From Bacillota bacterium (GTDB lineage: Bacteria; Bacillota; Sulfobacillia; Sulfobacillales; JAIMBI01): a DNA stretch of 38,257 nucleotides. Positions within the stretch are counted from its first letter, which is position 1. Each line of letters starts with the position of its first letter. Below the pieces are notes generated by a model that was not told the origin of the DNA, ran no database searches, and saw nothing but the letters and a program-made list of their open reading frames with translations. The position numbers and the translations under genes were made by a program. The stretch spans positions 68,074-106,330 of the forward strand of contig JAJZWV010000004.1 of assembly GCA_021846505.1 (NCBI GenBank). Direction: 5' to 3'. Of the stretch, positions 23,790 through 32,109 are shown one piece after another.

Positions 23790-25778
23790 TTAAAGGTTCT
23801 CCGCGAACCAGTTGGCGAGGCGGCGCACTACATCCACACGGAAGCCGGGCTTGGCGCCCAGGATAAAGCCCTGGTGGCTTTCGTCGGGGTAGCGTACAAG
23901 AGTGACGTCTCGCCCCAGTGCCTTCAAGTCCTCGCAGAACTCTTCGGTTTGCCCAATGGGGCAGCGGTCGTCGCGCTCGGCGTGGTACAAGAGGGTTTTG
24001 GTTTTGACGTTCTGCACATAGGCCAGCGGAGACATCGCCCACAGGTGCTGCATGCCGTCCCACACGGTTGTGCCGTGCTGAAGCGGCCCCAGTACCACCC
24101 GATGTCGGGCGTGCCGTGGAAGCTCACCAAGTTGGTGGCGCAGCCCCCTGGCGCCGCTGCCTTGAACCGGTCTGTGTGGCCGATGGCGCACATGCTCATG
24201 AACCCGCCGCAGCTGCAGCCGGCAACCCCCAGGCGGGCGGGATCCGCAATGCCGCGCTCCACGGTGGCATCAGCGGCCGCCATCAGGTCCTGGCAGTCCT
24301 TATGGCCCCAGTTGTCAATCACGGCGTTGGCAAACGCCCGCCCGTACGTGTCGCTGCCTCGCGGGTTGACGCACAGCACCACCATGCCGCGGGCCGCCAG
24401 CACTTGCGCATCGAAGTGAAAGCGGTGTCCGAAGCAGTCGCGCGGGCCGCCGTGAATCATGAGCACTAGAGGATGAGGCCGCTCGCGGGCGGGCGAGTCC
24501 GGCGGCCGCTGCAAGAACCCTTCCACCGCCCAGCCGTCCGCCGCCTGGCAGGTGAAGGGCTCCGCCGGCCGCAAGCGCCACGACGCCCGGAGCTCCTGAT
24601 TCAGCGCGGTGAGGGCGTGCTCTTGTGCGTCCGGATCCAGCCAGTACAGCTCGTCGGGGCCGGTGGAGTCGCTCGCCACATACAGCAGCAAGCCATTGTC
24701 GGCCTGGGCGTATTGGCCCACGGCGCAGCGTGCCGCCGGCGTCACGGCCGCGAGCGATCCGGATGCGGCGCCCACCTCATAGAGGCGGGACTCTCCGCGG
24801 TCGGTGGCCACGAACCGCACCGCCTGGGCCGAGGCCGTGAAGGTGGGGCCCGGCGGGGCCAGGGCCGAGCGGAGCGAGCTGGTGGCCATGGCGGGGCGGT
24901 CAAAGTCAGGCACTAAGTCCCGCGGGCTTGGCCGCCGGACGCATCCACGCCCCACACGGCCACGGTGCTGTCGGCCACCACATCGCTGCGTGAGGCCAGA
25001 AACACCAGCGGGCGGCTGTCGGGGCTGAACGCCGGCAGCATGGCGGCACCGCGCCCCTGAAACACGGTTCGGGTTTTGCCGCTCTCCACGTTCGCCACCA
25101 GCACGTCCTGAAGGAACTCCGACGTGTCATCGCCGTGGGCCACCGCGAAGGCAAACTGCCGGCCGTCCGGTGGGAGGGCGGCCGATAGGATGGCGCCTGC
25201 GCGCGCCAGGATCCGGCGATCCGACGACCATCCAGAGCTCCCTGCCACAGCTCGGTCACGGCGGGGTCCACCAGCCCCGAGCCGTCCGCCTTGTCGCACG
25301 GGGACTGGTACACCCGAATGCCACCGGGGCTCACGTCTGCCCGCGCCCGTGCTACGAACACGGACTCGCCGTCGGGCGACCGGTGTGCGGCGCCGCCCAG
25401 CCCTTGCTCCTCAAACAGGGTTTGAATGGCGATGCCGGTCGTGCCGCTGATATCTCCTTGGGCCAAAATGTCGCTGACGCGGGCGACCGCAAGGTGGCTT
25501 CGGTTGTCAGCTTCGGCTATCCAGGCCAGCAGGCGGCCATCCGGCGACAGCGCGAGGCCCCGGGCGGACTCCCCGGGCTGCCTGACGACCCCGGATTGGC
25601 GGGGGGCTAGCTCTACGACGTGAAGGGTGCGGCAATACCGGTTGCCGGCCTCCTCGGCTTCCTCCACCCAATGGGCGGCCCGGCGGCCGTCCTTGGTGAT
25701 GGCAGGATCCTGAACCGTCCTGAGGCGCCAGTAATCCTCCGCTTGAATGGCGCGATGCGTCTGCGCACGTCCCATCAA
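23790..25778 (-). pseudogene. S9-family prolyl oligopeptidase-like peptidase with three frameshifts
   Basis: The homology is continuous but changes frame three times. The N-terminal propeller begins MGRAQTHRAIQAEDYWRL and runs in one frame to about 25235. It continues in a second as FAVAHGDDTSEFLQDVLVAN to about 24915, and in a third as LVPDFDRPAMATSS to about 24085. The last part, MSPLAYVQNVKTKTLLYHAE to ENL, is in a fourth frame. The hydrolase residues survive: Ser in GCSCGGF, Asp in ERDDRCPIG and His in DESHQGF. Added together the parts give a normal length of about 660 residues. S9C enzymes (dipeptidyl or acylaminoacyl peptidases) act on short peptides. Either a recent pseudogene or a run of indel errors explains this; separate genes are unlikely. 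Confidence 0.8.
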
Positions 25779-26047
25779 GTCAGCGCGCCCTGTCTTCCTC
25801 TGGCTGCAGGCGTTCGATGGGGCCGACCGCGCTCATGGTGGCCGCTCGGAACCTCGGCACCGGCAACTGTGCAAGCGCTTGGTGCCGTGGCACAGCGGGG
25901 GAAGCTGCGGCTCCGGCCCGGGTGCAAGCGACCTTGGCTCGGCACCAGCTGACCCGAGGCGCCTTCCCGATCCAATCGTGCCGATCGATCAGCCAGGGTG
26001 CCGCCGCGGGCCTCTGGCCGCGATCGCCTGCCAAGGTGAGACCGCGC
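25779..26047. other. Intergenic region between the S9 peptidase remnant and rplM
   Basis: I see no recognisable coding fragment on either strand, only low-complexity Arg/Pro-rich open frames. The rplM promoter and leader follow it. Confidence 0.4.
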
Positions 26048-26075
26048 TTGACGCTTGGGTGTGCAGGCTGATAAA
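26048..26075 (+). promoter_or_regulatory. Promoter of the rplM-rpsI operon
   Basis: TTGACG (26048-26053) and GATAAA (26070-26075) are 16 bases apart; TAAACT with an 18-base spacer is an alternative -10. The start would lie near 26082, giving a leader of about 55 nt. Confidence 0.65.
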
Positions 26076-26078
26076 CTG

Positions 26079-26114
26079 GCGTGCGGCTTCAATGCACGCG
26101 CACGCTTCGGTGTG
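26079..26114 (+). promoter_or_regulatory. Two hairpins in the rplM leader, possible autoregulatory L13 leader
   Basis: GCGTGC pairs with GCACGC (26079-26084 and 26094-26099), and CACGC pairs with GTGTG around a UUCG tetraloop (26101-26114). Bacillota often carry an L13-binding leader before rplM; equivalence to that family is inference from position only. Confidence 0.35.
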
Positions 26115-26136
26115 GCGCACGTGACGGAGGGATTTC

Positions 26137-26571
26137 GTGTCGACCTACATGGCTCGTCCCGCGGAAATCACGCGGACGTGGTACGTGATTGACGCAGCGG
26201 GCAAGCCACTGGGCCGATTGGCCACCGAGGCGGCCACCTTGCTGCGCGGCAAGCACAAGCCGATTTACACCCCCCATTTGGACACCGGCGACCACGTGAT
26301 TATCGTGAACGCGGAGCAAGTGGTGCTGACGGGGCGGAAGCTTCAGCAAAAAATTTACTTTCATTATTCGGGGTATCCCGGCGGCGGCAAGCGCGAAGTG
26401 TACAGCCGGCTCATGAAGCGGCGGCCGGAGTTTGCGGTGGAGAAAGCCATTCGCGGGATGCTCCCGAAAAACAGCCTGGGTCGGGCCATGTTCCGGAAGT
26501 TGCGGGTTTACCGCGGTGCGGAGCACCCGCACGCAGGGCAGCAGCCGGCCGTGTGGGAGGTCAAAGGTTAA
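26137..26571 (+). CDS. rplM: Ribosomal protein L13
   Basis: A 144-residue L13 with clear family segments: [20 protein letters not shown] (about 14-33), [16 protein letters not shown] (about 44-59), [14 protein letters not shown] (about 80-93), the [13 protein letters not shown] motif (about 104-116) and [13 protein letters not shown] (about 124-136). It starts at GTG 26137, five bases after GGAGGGAT. L13 is an early-assembly protein of the 50S subunit that binds 23S rRNA. It is followed by rpsI after two bases, the usual conserved pair. The gene appears intact, in contrast to several frameshifted neighbours. Confidence 0.97.
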   Translation: MSTYMARPAEITRTWYVIDAAGKPLGRLATEAATLLRGKHKPIYTPHLDTGDHVIIVNAEQVVLTGRKLQQKIYFHYSGYPGGGKREVYSRLMKRRPEFAVEKAIRGMLPKNSLGRAMFRKLRVYRGAEHPHAGQQPAVWEVKG

Positions 26572-26573
26572 TC

Positions 26574-26969
26574 ATGGCGGACGTCGTACAAGTCTGGGGC
26601 ACCGGCCGGCGCAAGAACGCCGTGGCCCGCGTGCGCATCATGCCCGGCACGGGCGAGTTTCGGGTCAACGGCCGCGCGGTGGAGCAGTACTTTCCCACCA
26701 ACACCCAGCGCCTGGTGATTTTTCAACCGCTGAAGGCGCTGTCGGCGGATGGCCGCTTTGATGTCATCGTGCGAGTGCACGGCGGCGGAGTGTCGGGGCA
26801 AGCCGGTGCGGTGCGGCACGGCTTGGCGCGCGCCTTGGTGCGGCTCGACCACAACTTTCGGCCGCAGCTGAAGCGGGAAGGGTACCTGACGCGAGACGCC
26901 CGCATGAAGGAGCGCCGCAAGTATGGCCTGAAAAAGGCGCGCAAGCGGCCGCAGTTTTCGAAGCGCTAA
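26574..26969 (+). CDS. rpsI: Ribosomal protein S9
   Basis: A 131-residue S9. The start at ATG 26574 follows the rplM stop by two bases and has GGGAGG upstream inside rplM. Motifs are [14 protein letters not shown] (about 9-22), [19 protein letters not shown] (about 69-87) and the C-terminal [20 protein letters not shown] region (about 100-119). It ends in the invariant SKR tail, which contacts tRNA in the 30S P site. Complete and ordinary in length. A strong terminator follows directly. Confidence 0.97.
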   Translation: MADVVQVWGTGRRKNAVARVRIMPGTGEFRVNGRAVEQYFPTNTQRLVIFQPLKALSADGRFDVIVRVHGGGVSGQAGAVRHGLARALVRLDHNFRPQLKREGYLTRDARMKERRKYGLKKARKRPQFSKR

Positions 26970-26972
26970 TCC

Positions 26973-26999
26973 AACGCCGCCCAGTGGGCGGCGTTTTTC
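26973..26999 (+). terminator. Intrinsic terminator of the rplM-rpsI operon
   Basis: CGCCGCCC (26975-26982) and GGGCGGCG (26986-26993) pair perfectly, extended by two A-T pairs, with loop AGT and a run of five T. Confidence 0.92.
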
Positions 27000-27067
27000 T
27001 TGCGCGCGGCCGGCATACCCTTCCTCCAGTGACCAGCGCTCGGGGCGCTGGAGGGCGGAGGCGACTC

Positions 27068-27796
27068 GTGCAGAAAGCGTGGCGCACCGTGGTTGCCGTC
27101 GCGATGGCGCTGTCGGCCCTGCTGATGGGGGTCCGGGTGTGGTCCGCGGGCCCAGCGGGGCCACCCCCGGCGGCTGCCCCCTACGCCGGCCTCCTGGCGG
27201 GGCGGACCGTGGTCATCGACCCGGGGCATGGCGGGTGGGACCCGGGGGCGATGACCCGGCGAGCGCGGGAGGCCGACATCAACCTGGCCATTGCTGAGAT
27301 GCTCCGGCGACTGCTGGTGGGCACCGGGGCACGGGTGCTGCTGACGTGGTCGCGCGCGCGCCCGATTCCCACCCACCGCAAGTATCGGGTGCAGGCACGC
27401 TCGCAGTGGATCAACCGGCAGCACGCCGACCTCTTGGTGGACATTCACACCAATGTGGGGTCAGGCGGCGTGGGGCCGCAGGTGTTTTACTGGGATGGGC
27501 TCCCGTCGCGGCTGTTGGCTGACGCCATCCAAGAGGAGCTGTCGGGGTTCACCCGAACCCACCGGCGGGTGACGCGCATCGATCAGTACGTGCTCCGCCA
27601 CAGCCTGATTCCGGCCGTGAACGTGGAGGTGGGCTTTCTGTCTCATGCCCAGGAGGGCGCGCGCCTCACCGCCCTGCAGTATCAGCGGGACCTGGCGTGG
27701 TGCATTTTTGTCGGTGTGCTGCGGTGGTTTGTTGGCGGGGCGATGCCGCCGGAGTCTCTGCCGCCGCCCAACCCCGCGGAGCTGCTGCAGCGGTAG
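27068..27796 (+). CDS. cwlD: N-acetylmuramoyl-L-alanine amidase, CwlD type
   Basis: A 242-residue amidase_3 protein. GTG 27068 lies behind GGCGGAGGCG and just before a membrane segment (about residues 6-24); an earlier open start at 26984 overlaps the rpsI terminator. The zinc ligands are H54 (VIDPGHGG), E68 (READIN) and H127 (DIHTN), and the catalytic glutamate is E187 (NVEVGFLSH). CwlD removes peptide side chains during spore-cortex muramic-lactam formation. Its place just after rplM-rpsI is the classical Bacillota arrangement, and it suggests a spore former or a descendant of one. Other amidase_3 functions cannot be excluded. Confidence 0.9.
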   Translation: MQKAWRTVVAVAMALSALLMGVRVWSAGPAGPPPAAAPYAGLLAGRTVVIDPGHGGWDPGAMTRRAREADINLAIAEMLRRLLVGTGARVLLTWSRARPIPTHRKYRVQARSQWINRQHADLLVDIHTNVGSGGVGPQVFYWDGLPSRLLADAIQEELSGFTRTHRRVTRIDQYVLRHSLIPAVNVEVGFLSHAQEGARLTALQYQRDLAWCIFVGVLRWFVGGAMPPESLPPPNPAELLQR

Positions 27797-27820
27797 GGCG
27801 GGCTGTCTCGGCCCGGGCGG

Positions 27821-27826
27821 TATACT
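27821..27826 (+). promoter_or_regulatory. Candidate -10 box upstream of arginase
   Basis: TATACT lies 27 nt before the arginase ATG. No good -35 is visible at 16-18 bases. Confidence 0.35.
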
Positions 27827-27853
27827 ACCGCTGGAGGGAGGCGGCCGACCAAC

Positions 27854-28765
27854 ATGCATGGCCCAACCGAGGCAAAAAGTGTGCGCGTCATTGGGGTGCC
27901 CCTGGACTTCGGGGCGGATCGACGCGGAGTGGACATGGGGCCGAGTGCAATTCGGTATGCCGACTTGCACGAGCGGCTGAAGCGCATTGGCCACACCGTG
28001 GTGGATGTCGGCAACATTCCGGTGCCTGTCCCGGAAAGTCGCGAGCCGCAGGATCACCACCTCAAGTTTCTGCCGGAAATCGTGAAGGTCAACCGCGTGC
28101 TTGCCCGGGCGGTGGAGCGGGCTTTCCTGGAGGGCGACTTCCCGCTAGTGCTGGGCGGCGACCACTCGCTGGGGATGGGGAGCATCGCCGGCCTGCTGCG
28201 GGTGAAGCGGAGCCCCGGGCTTCTGTGGGTAGACGCGCACGGCGATTTCAACACCGCCGACACATCGCCGTCTGGGAACATTCATGGAATGCCGGCGTCG
28301 GCGGCCTGCGGCTTGGGGCACCCCGACCTGCTGGCTCCGTTCAAGGGCCGCTTCGTGGATCCCCATCGCGTCGCCTACATCGGGATTCGCACGCTGGATC
28401 GCGACGAGGAGCGCCTGATGCATGAGCAGGGTGTCACCGTGTTCAGCATGTACGAGTTGGACAAATACGGCATGCGGGAAGTGGTGGCGCGCGCCCTGGA
28501 AGTGGCAGCCCACGGCACCGATGGCGTGCATGTGAGCTTCGACATCGATGCCGTGGACCCGCTGTTTGCGCCCGGCTCTGGCACGCCGTACTCCGGTGGG
28601 CTGACCGAGCGCGAGGCGCACTTGCTGCTGGAGTTGGTGGCGGAGGCGGGCGTCATGACCTCGATGGACATGGTGGAGGTCAACCCTATTTTGGACGAAC
28701 ACAACCGCACCGCCGCCCTGGCCGCCGCCCTGATTGCGTCGGCCCTGGGGCAGCGCATTTTCTGA
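27854..28765 (+). CDS. rocF: Arginase
   Basis: A 303-residue ureohydrolase of normal arginase length. The manganese ligands are all present: H104 in GGDHS, D127, H129 and D131 in DAHGDFNT, and D230 and D232 in SFDIDAVDP. The end DMVEVNPILDEHNRTA separates arginase from agmatinase. It hydrolyses arginine to ornithine and urea. The ATG at 27854 has GGAGGGAGG about 13 bases upstream, a slightly long spacing. It is followed by an M20 amidohydrolase 68 nt later on the same strand, and the two may form a nitrogen-scavenging unit. No ornithine aminotransferase or urease is in the window. Confidence 0.93.
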   Translation: MHGPTEAKSVRVIGVPLDFGADRRGVDMGPSAIRYADLHERLKRIGHTVVDVGNIPVPVPESREPQDHHLKFLPEIVKVNRVLARAVERAFLEGDFPLVLGGDHSLGMGSIAGLLRVKRSPGLLWVDAHGDFNTADTSPSGNIHGMPASAACGLGHPDLLAPFKGRFVDPHRVAYIGIRTLDRDEERLMHEQGVTVFSMYELDKYGMREVVARALEVAAHGTDGVHVSFDIDAVDPLFAPGSGTPYSGGLTEREAHLLLELVAEAGVMTSMDMVEVNPILDEHNRTAALAAALIASALGQRIF

Positions 28766-28833
28766 TCTCCAGTGCACGTCCCCACGACGTTTCTACCACG
28801 TGTCTTGCACGCACAAAGAGGAGGGATCGGCTG

Positions 28834-29994
28834 ATGGGAGCGGAGGCAGTGGGAGAGGCTTCAAAGCTTACGACCTGGCGCCGGGATTTGCATGGCATGG
28901 CGGAGGTGGCCCACGACGAGGTGAAAACGGCCCAGTACGTGGAGCGCCAGCTGACCGCCTGGGGGCTTTCCCCCCGGCGGCCCACGCCCACGGCGGTGGT
29001 GGCCGACATCGAGGGCCGCCAAGGACCGGGGCCGCTGGTGGCGCTGCGCGCCGACATGGATGGGCTCCCGCTCACCGAAGACAGCGGGGAGCCGTTTAGC
29101 TCCACGCATCCGGGCGTGATGCACGCCTGTGGCCACGACGGCCACATGGCCATCCTGCTGGGCACTGCCGAGCGGCTGCTGGCGCGGGACTTTGCCGGCA
29201 CGGTTCGGCTCTTGTTTCAGCCCGCGGAAGAGCGGCCGCCGGGTGGGGCCATTGAGTTAATTCGGGCGGGCGAGCTGGAAGGGGCCCGCGCGGTGCTGGG
29301 ACTGCACCTGCAGGCGGGCTGGCCGGTGGGCTGGGTGGGCTTGAAGCCCGGTCCCCTGATGGCGTATTCCGACCGGTTTCGGATCCGCATTCATGGCCGC
29401 GGCGGCCATGGATCTGAGCCGCAAAACACTCAGGATGCCGTCCTCATTGCCGCCGAGACGGTGATGAGCCTGCAGACCATCGTGAGCCGGCGGATGGCGC
29501 CGACCGAGACGGTGGTGGTCACGTGCGGGACCATCACGGCCGGCCAGACGTTTAACATCATCGCGGAAGCGGCAGAAATCACGGGTACGGTGCGCACCTT
29601 CGCCCGCGACATTCAGGCCCAGGTGGAAGAGGAGATTCGCCGCCGCGCCAGCCACATTGCCGCCATTTATGGCGCGGTGGCGGAGTTCGAGTACCTCGCG
29701 GGCTACCCGGCCGTGATCAACGACGCGGCGGTGGTCGAAGAGTGGTCGAAAATCCTGGCCGACGTGGCCACGGTCGAGCAGCCAGCCGCCATGCCCCAGG
29801 GCGAAGACTTTGCCTACTACCTGCAGAAAGTCCCGGGAGCATTTCTGTGGCTGGGTGCCGCGCCGGACGGCGACAGACATCCCCATCACTCGCCGCATTT
29901 CCGCATTCACGAAGCCGCGCTGCCGCTGGGGGTGACGGTCATGGAGCGGGGCGCGCGGCACTTTCTGGCCCACCCGCCGGCGGTGCGCCACTGA
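28834..29994 (+). CDS. M20-family amidohydrolase (hippurate/N-acyl amino acid hydrolase type)
   Basis: A 386-residue M20D metallopeptidase starting at ATG 28834 after GAGGAGGGATC. Metal-site elements are C99, H101 in HACGHDGH (97-104) and the acidic pair at 132-133 in FQPAEERPPGG. A dimerisation (lid) domain spans about 180-290 with HGRGGHGSEPQNTQDAV. Members remove acyl groups from amino acids, hippurate, N-acetyl-diaminopimelate or indole-acetyl conjugates; the sequence alone does not decide which. Its position after arginase favours amino-acid catabolism, which is inference. The gene is complete. Confidence 0.9.
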   Translation: MGAEAVGEASKLTTWRRDLHGMAEVAHDEVKTAQYVERQLTAWGLSPRRPTPTAVVADIEGRQGPGPLVALRADMDGLPLTEDSGEPFSSTHPGVMHACGHDGHMAILLGTAERLLARDFAGTVRLLFQPAEERPPGGAIELIRAGELEGARAVLGLHLQAGWPVGWVGLKPGPLMAYSDRFRIRIHGRGGHGSEPQNTQDAVLIAAETVMSLQTIVSRRMAPTETVVVTCGTITAGQTFNIIAEAAEITGTVRTFARDIQAQVEEEIRRRASHIAAIYGAVAEFEYLAGYPAVINDAAVVEEWSKILADVATVEQPAAMPQGEDFAYYLQKVPGAFLWLGAAPDGDRHPHHSPHFRIHEAALPLGVTVMERGARHFLAHPPAVRH

Positions 29995-30007
29995 ATCCGG
30001 GCTGGCT

Positions 30008-30036
30008 CCAGGGCGCGGAGGGCTGTCGCGCCCTGG
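30008..30036. terminator. Perfect 10-bp hairpin between convergent genes
   Basis: CCAGGGCGCG (30008-30017) pairs with CGCGCCCTGG (30027-30036) around a 9-nt loop, in the 47-nt gap between the amidohydrolase and the DUF3048 gene. No T tract follows on either strand, so termination would be weak or bidirectional. Confidence 0.55.
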
Positions 30037-30041
30037 CTGTG

Positions 30042-31157
30042 CTACGGCGCGGCCGCGGCGGACAGCGTCAGGCGAAAGTTGGTACCGGAGGCGGCCGTGG
30101 GCACCACTTCAATCCACGTCTGGCCGGGGTCAAAGCGGGCTGGCTGGCCGTTGGCCAAGTAGAATTTGGTGGGCTGGCCGGGGCCGGCATTGCGCCAGGT
30201 GCCGACGTAGTACCGGTTGCCCAGAAACATCTTGGCCACGCCCTGTCCGTGGGTGTCGATCAAGATCCAGCGGTCGCCCGGGTTGGGATTGGGGTCGCTG
30301 TTGTCTAGGTACTCGGTGGTGTATTGGAACACAATGTTTTTGGCAACCACCGGCTGGTGAGAGTTTTCTCCCATCACCTGGGTATAGCCGGTTTGGCTGC
30401 AGGACACCGGGCACATCACCCAGCGCGTGTAGCCCGCCGCCTGGCTGTTCCACCGCCACTGCTCAATAGTGTTGCGGGCATTCCAGCGCATGGTGATGGT
30501 TTGGTACGGCGGGGCACTGGCCCCGCTGGGTGTGGCGGGCGCAAAGGACCACTGGGGTGTCACCGGGGGATTGCCCCAGTGCCGCCGAGCGTAGGCCATG
30601 AGATTCACCATATCGGAAAACAGGTTGTGGGGAGGCGGCGCCGCTGTGCGGTAGTAGAGGGACTGCGCGTTGGCCAAGCCATCCATGTTGTGAATCCCGT
30701 CGTTCACGATAGCTTGGTCGCCCAGGGTCGATCCGCCCGCATGCGCGTAGGCAGCCCCCCACGAATGCACCCAGCTGACGAAGTATGGGCGGGCGGAGCG
30801 CACCGGCCCGACGGTTTTCGGGGCGTGGCCCCAGTACAGCAGCATGAAGCGGGTATAGTAAAAGCTCTCCATGTACGCCTCGTACACCACGTCCGCGGAC
30901 GACAGCCCAAATTGGGGCCGCGCGTACTCGGAGTTCTCAATCATCAGTGCCACCAGTGGACCGTGCACCGGCGTCGCCAGCCCGGTCAGGGGGTCGAGGC
31001 GGCCGTGGCTCTGGGACACCGGCGCCGACGGCGACCCTTGGTGCGCATGGTGAGCGTGGTGAGGCGCGGCCACGGGTGGGGGCCCGCCACAGGCGGCCAG
31101 CAGTCCGATGCTGACCGTCAGCAGGGCGGACCATATCAAGCGGAAGCCGGTGGGCAT
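30042..31157 (-). CDS. DUF3048-family (YerB-like) lipoprotein
   Basis: From ATG 31157 the product has 371 residues and begins with a compact lipoprotein signal (MPTGFRLIWSALLTVSIGLLAAC, Cys23 in the LAAC lipobox). An in-frame ATG at 31214 would add 19 charged residues; there a ribosome binding site is separated from the start by a small hairpin, so both starts are possible. After a His-rich linker (about 25-45) come DUF3048 features: PLTGLATP, VALMIENSEYARPQFGL, ADVVYEAYMESFYTRF-like and VGPVRSARPYFV. The C-terminal domain holds FSPA-like, MRWNARNTIEQW and VFQYTTEYLDN segments. YerB-like proteins are surface lipoproteins of Bacillota whose role is unknown. Confidence 0.87.
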   Translation of the reverse strand: MPTGFRLIWSALLTVSIGLLAACGGPPPVAAPHHAHHAHQGSPSAPVSQSHGRLDPLTGLATPVHGPLVALMIENSEYARPQFGLSSADVVYEAYMESFYYTRFMLLYWGHAPKTVGPVRSARPYFVSWVHSWGAAYAHAGGSTLGDQAIVNDGIHNMDGLANAQSLYYRTAAPPPHNLFSDMVNLMAYARRHWGNPPVTPQWSFAPATPSGASAPPYQTITMRWNARNTIEQWRWNSQAAGYTRWVMCPVSCSQTGYTQVMGENSHQPVVAKNIVFQYTTEYLDNSDPNPNPGDRWILIDTHGQGVAKMFLGNRYYVGTWRNAGPGQPTKFYLANGQPARFDPGQTWIEVVPTAASGTNFRLTLSAAAAP

Positions 31158-31284
31158 CGCCCTTCGGGGGCGTGGATCGCCACCGGCGAAGAATGCTCTG
31201 GCCCTCAATTTCATGTACTAGCGGACAAGCCGCTCCCTCCCTTGTCGATCGCCGCATTGTGGAAGCTTGCGACTGCCGGCCCGT

Positions 31285-31317
31285 CACGTTCTGTCAGAAC
31301 GTGTCCGGGCACCGGAC
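31285..31317. promoter_or_regulatory. 19-bp palindrome next to a second inverted repeat
   Basis: CACGTTCTGTCAGAACGTG (31285-31303) is a perfect 9-1-9 palindrome. It abuts GTCCGG-GCA-CCGGAC (31303-31317). Both lie in the 360-nt gap between the divergent DUF3048 and Fur-family genes. The first looks like an operator for a dimeric regulator. The rest of the gap holds only the Fur-gene promoter and a small hairpin (about 31341-31358). Confidence 0.55.
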
Positions 31318-31451
31318 GGTTGCAGTGAGTGTATCACGTGCCGGCAAGGTCCGGCATGGAGGGCCCCGGGCGCGTCTGGCGGTGCCCTACCGCGATCCGC
31401 TGCCTGCGCGGCTGACCAGTGCGGCGGCGTTCGCCAAAGGGCGACTCGGGT

Positions 31452-31480
31452 TTGCACCCTTGCCACTCTCCTTCTATGCT
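31452..31480 (+). promoter_or_regulatory. Promoter of the Fur-family gene
   Basis: TTGCAC (31452-31457) and TATGCT (31475-31480) are separated by exactly 17 bases. The predicted start near 31487 gives a 31-nt leader. Confidence 0.65.
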
Positions 31481-31517
31481 GGACAGCACAAGCTTAGGCG
31501 GATAAGGTGGTGTCCCC

Positions 31518-32030
31518 GTGCAGCTGGCGGAGGTGTATCGGCGACTGGAGGCGGGATCCTACCGACTGACACCTCAGCGGCACCTGCTGTTGCGCACGCT
31601 GGCGGGGCATGGCGACACACCCCTGTCTGCCGAGGAGCTGCAGGGGCAAGCGGAGGCTGAGCACCGGCAGCGGGTGGGGCTGGCCACGGTGTACCGCACG
31701 CTGGATCTGCTGGTGTCGCTGAACGTCGTGGCGCGCGTGGAGCCGGGAGAGCAGGACCCCTCCCCGGCGCAGGACGGGTCGGCGCGCTTCGTCTGGGCGG
31801 GGGAACACGGCACCGGCCAGCCTACACGCGTGTGCGTGCGCTGTGGAGAAGTGGATGTGATGGCCAGCGACTGGCTGGCGGAGATGTCGCGCCGCCTGAG
31901 AGACGAGCAGGGATTCGAGGTGGTGGACCAGGAAGTGCGGTTGTACGGCGTGTGCCAGCCGTGCCGTGCACGCCACGCAGTGCGGGGGCGGCTGGCCGAC
32001 GCCGACGACCTCCCGGCCGCCCCCGCGTGA
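31518..32030 (+). CDS. Fur-family transcriptional regulator with atypical metal site
   Basis: A 170-residue Fur/PerR/Zur-family protein, starting at GTG 31518 behind an AAGGTGGTG site. The winged helix contains YRLTPQRHLLLRTL (15-28) and the recognition helix ATVYRTLDLLVSLNVV (56-71). Two CXXC pairs (C106/C109 and C146/C149) should bind structural zinc. The HHxH motif that normally precedes the first pair is missing and reads GTGQPTRVCVRC (98-109); H97 is the only nearby histidine. Regulatory metal sensing may differ from Fur, PerR and Zur. It has its own promoter and lies 79 nt upstream of the TGA-containing ArsC/Spx-like gene, with no terminator seen between them. Confidence 0.87.
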   Translation: MQLAEVYRRLEAGSYRLTPQRHLLLRTLAGHGDTPLSAEELQGQAEAEHRQRVGLATVYRTLDLLVSLNVVARVEPGEQDPSPAQDGSARFVWAGEHGTGQPTRVCVRCGEVDVMASDWLAEMSRRLRDEQGFEVVDQEVRLYGVCQPCRARHAVRGRLADADDLPAAPA

Positions 32031-32109
32031 TGGGTCGCAAGCCTCACTGGCGGTCAGGCCGCGCCTGAATGCAGGAATGCAGGAACACTGGGAGCATAGG
32101 GGGATGGGC

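Noticed and set aside
24889-25778. Separate genes for the propeller and hydrolase parts of the S9 peptidase
   Set aside because: Each frame ends or begins exactly where homology continues in the next frame, and no internal ribosome binding site is convincing.
31285-31303. LexA or Fur box
   Set aside because: The half-site order is opposite to the Gram-positive LexA box, and there is no AT-rich Fur-box core.
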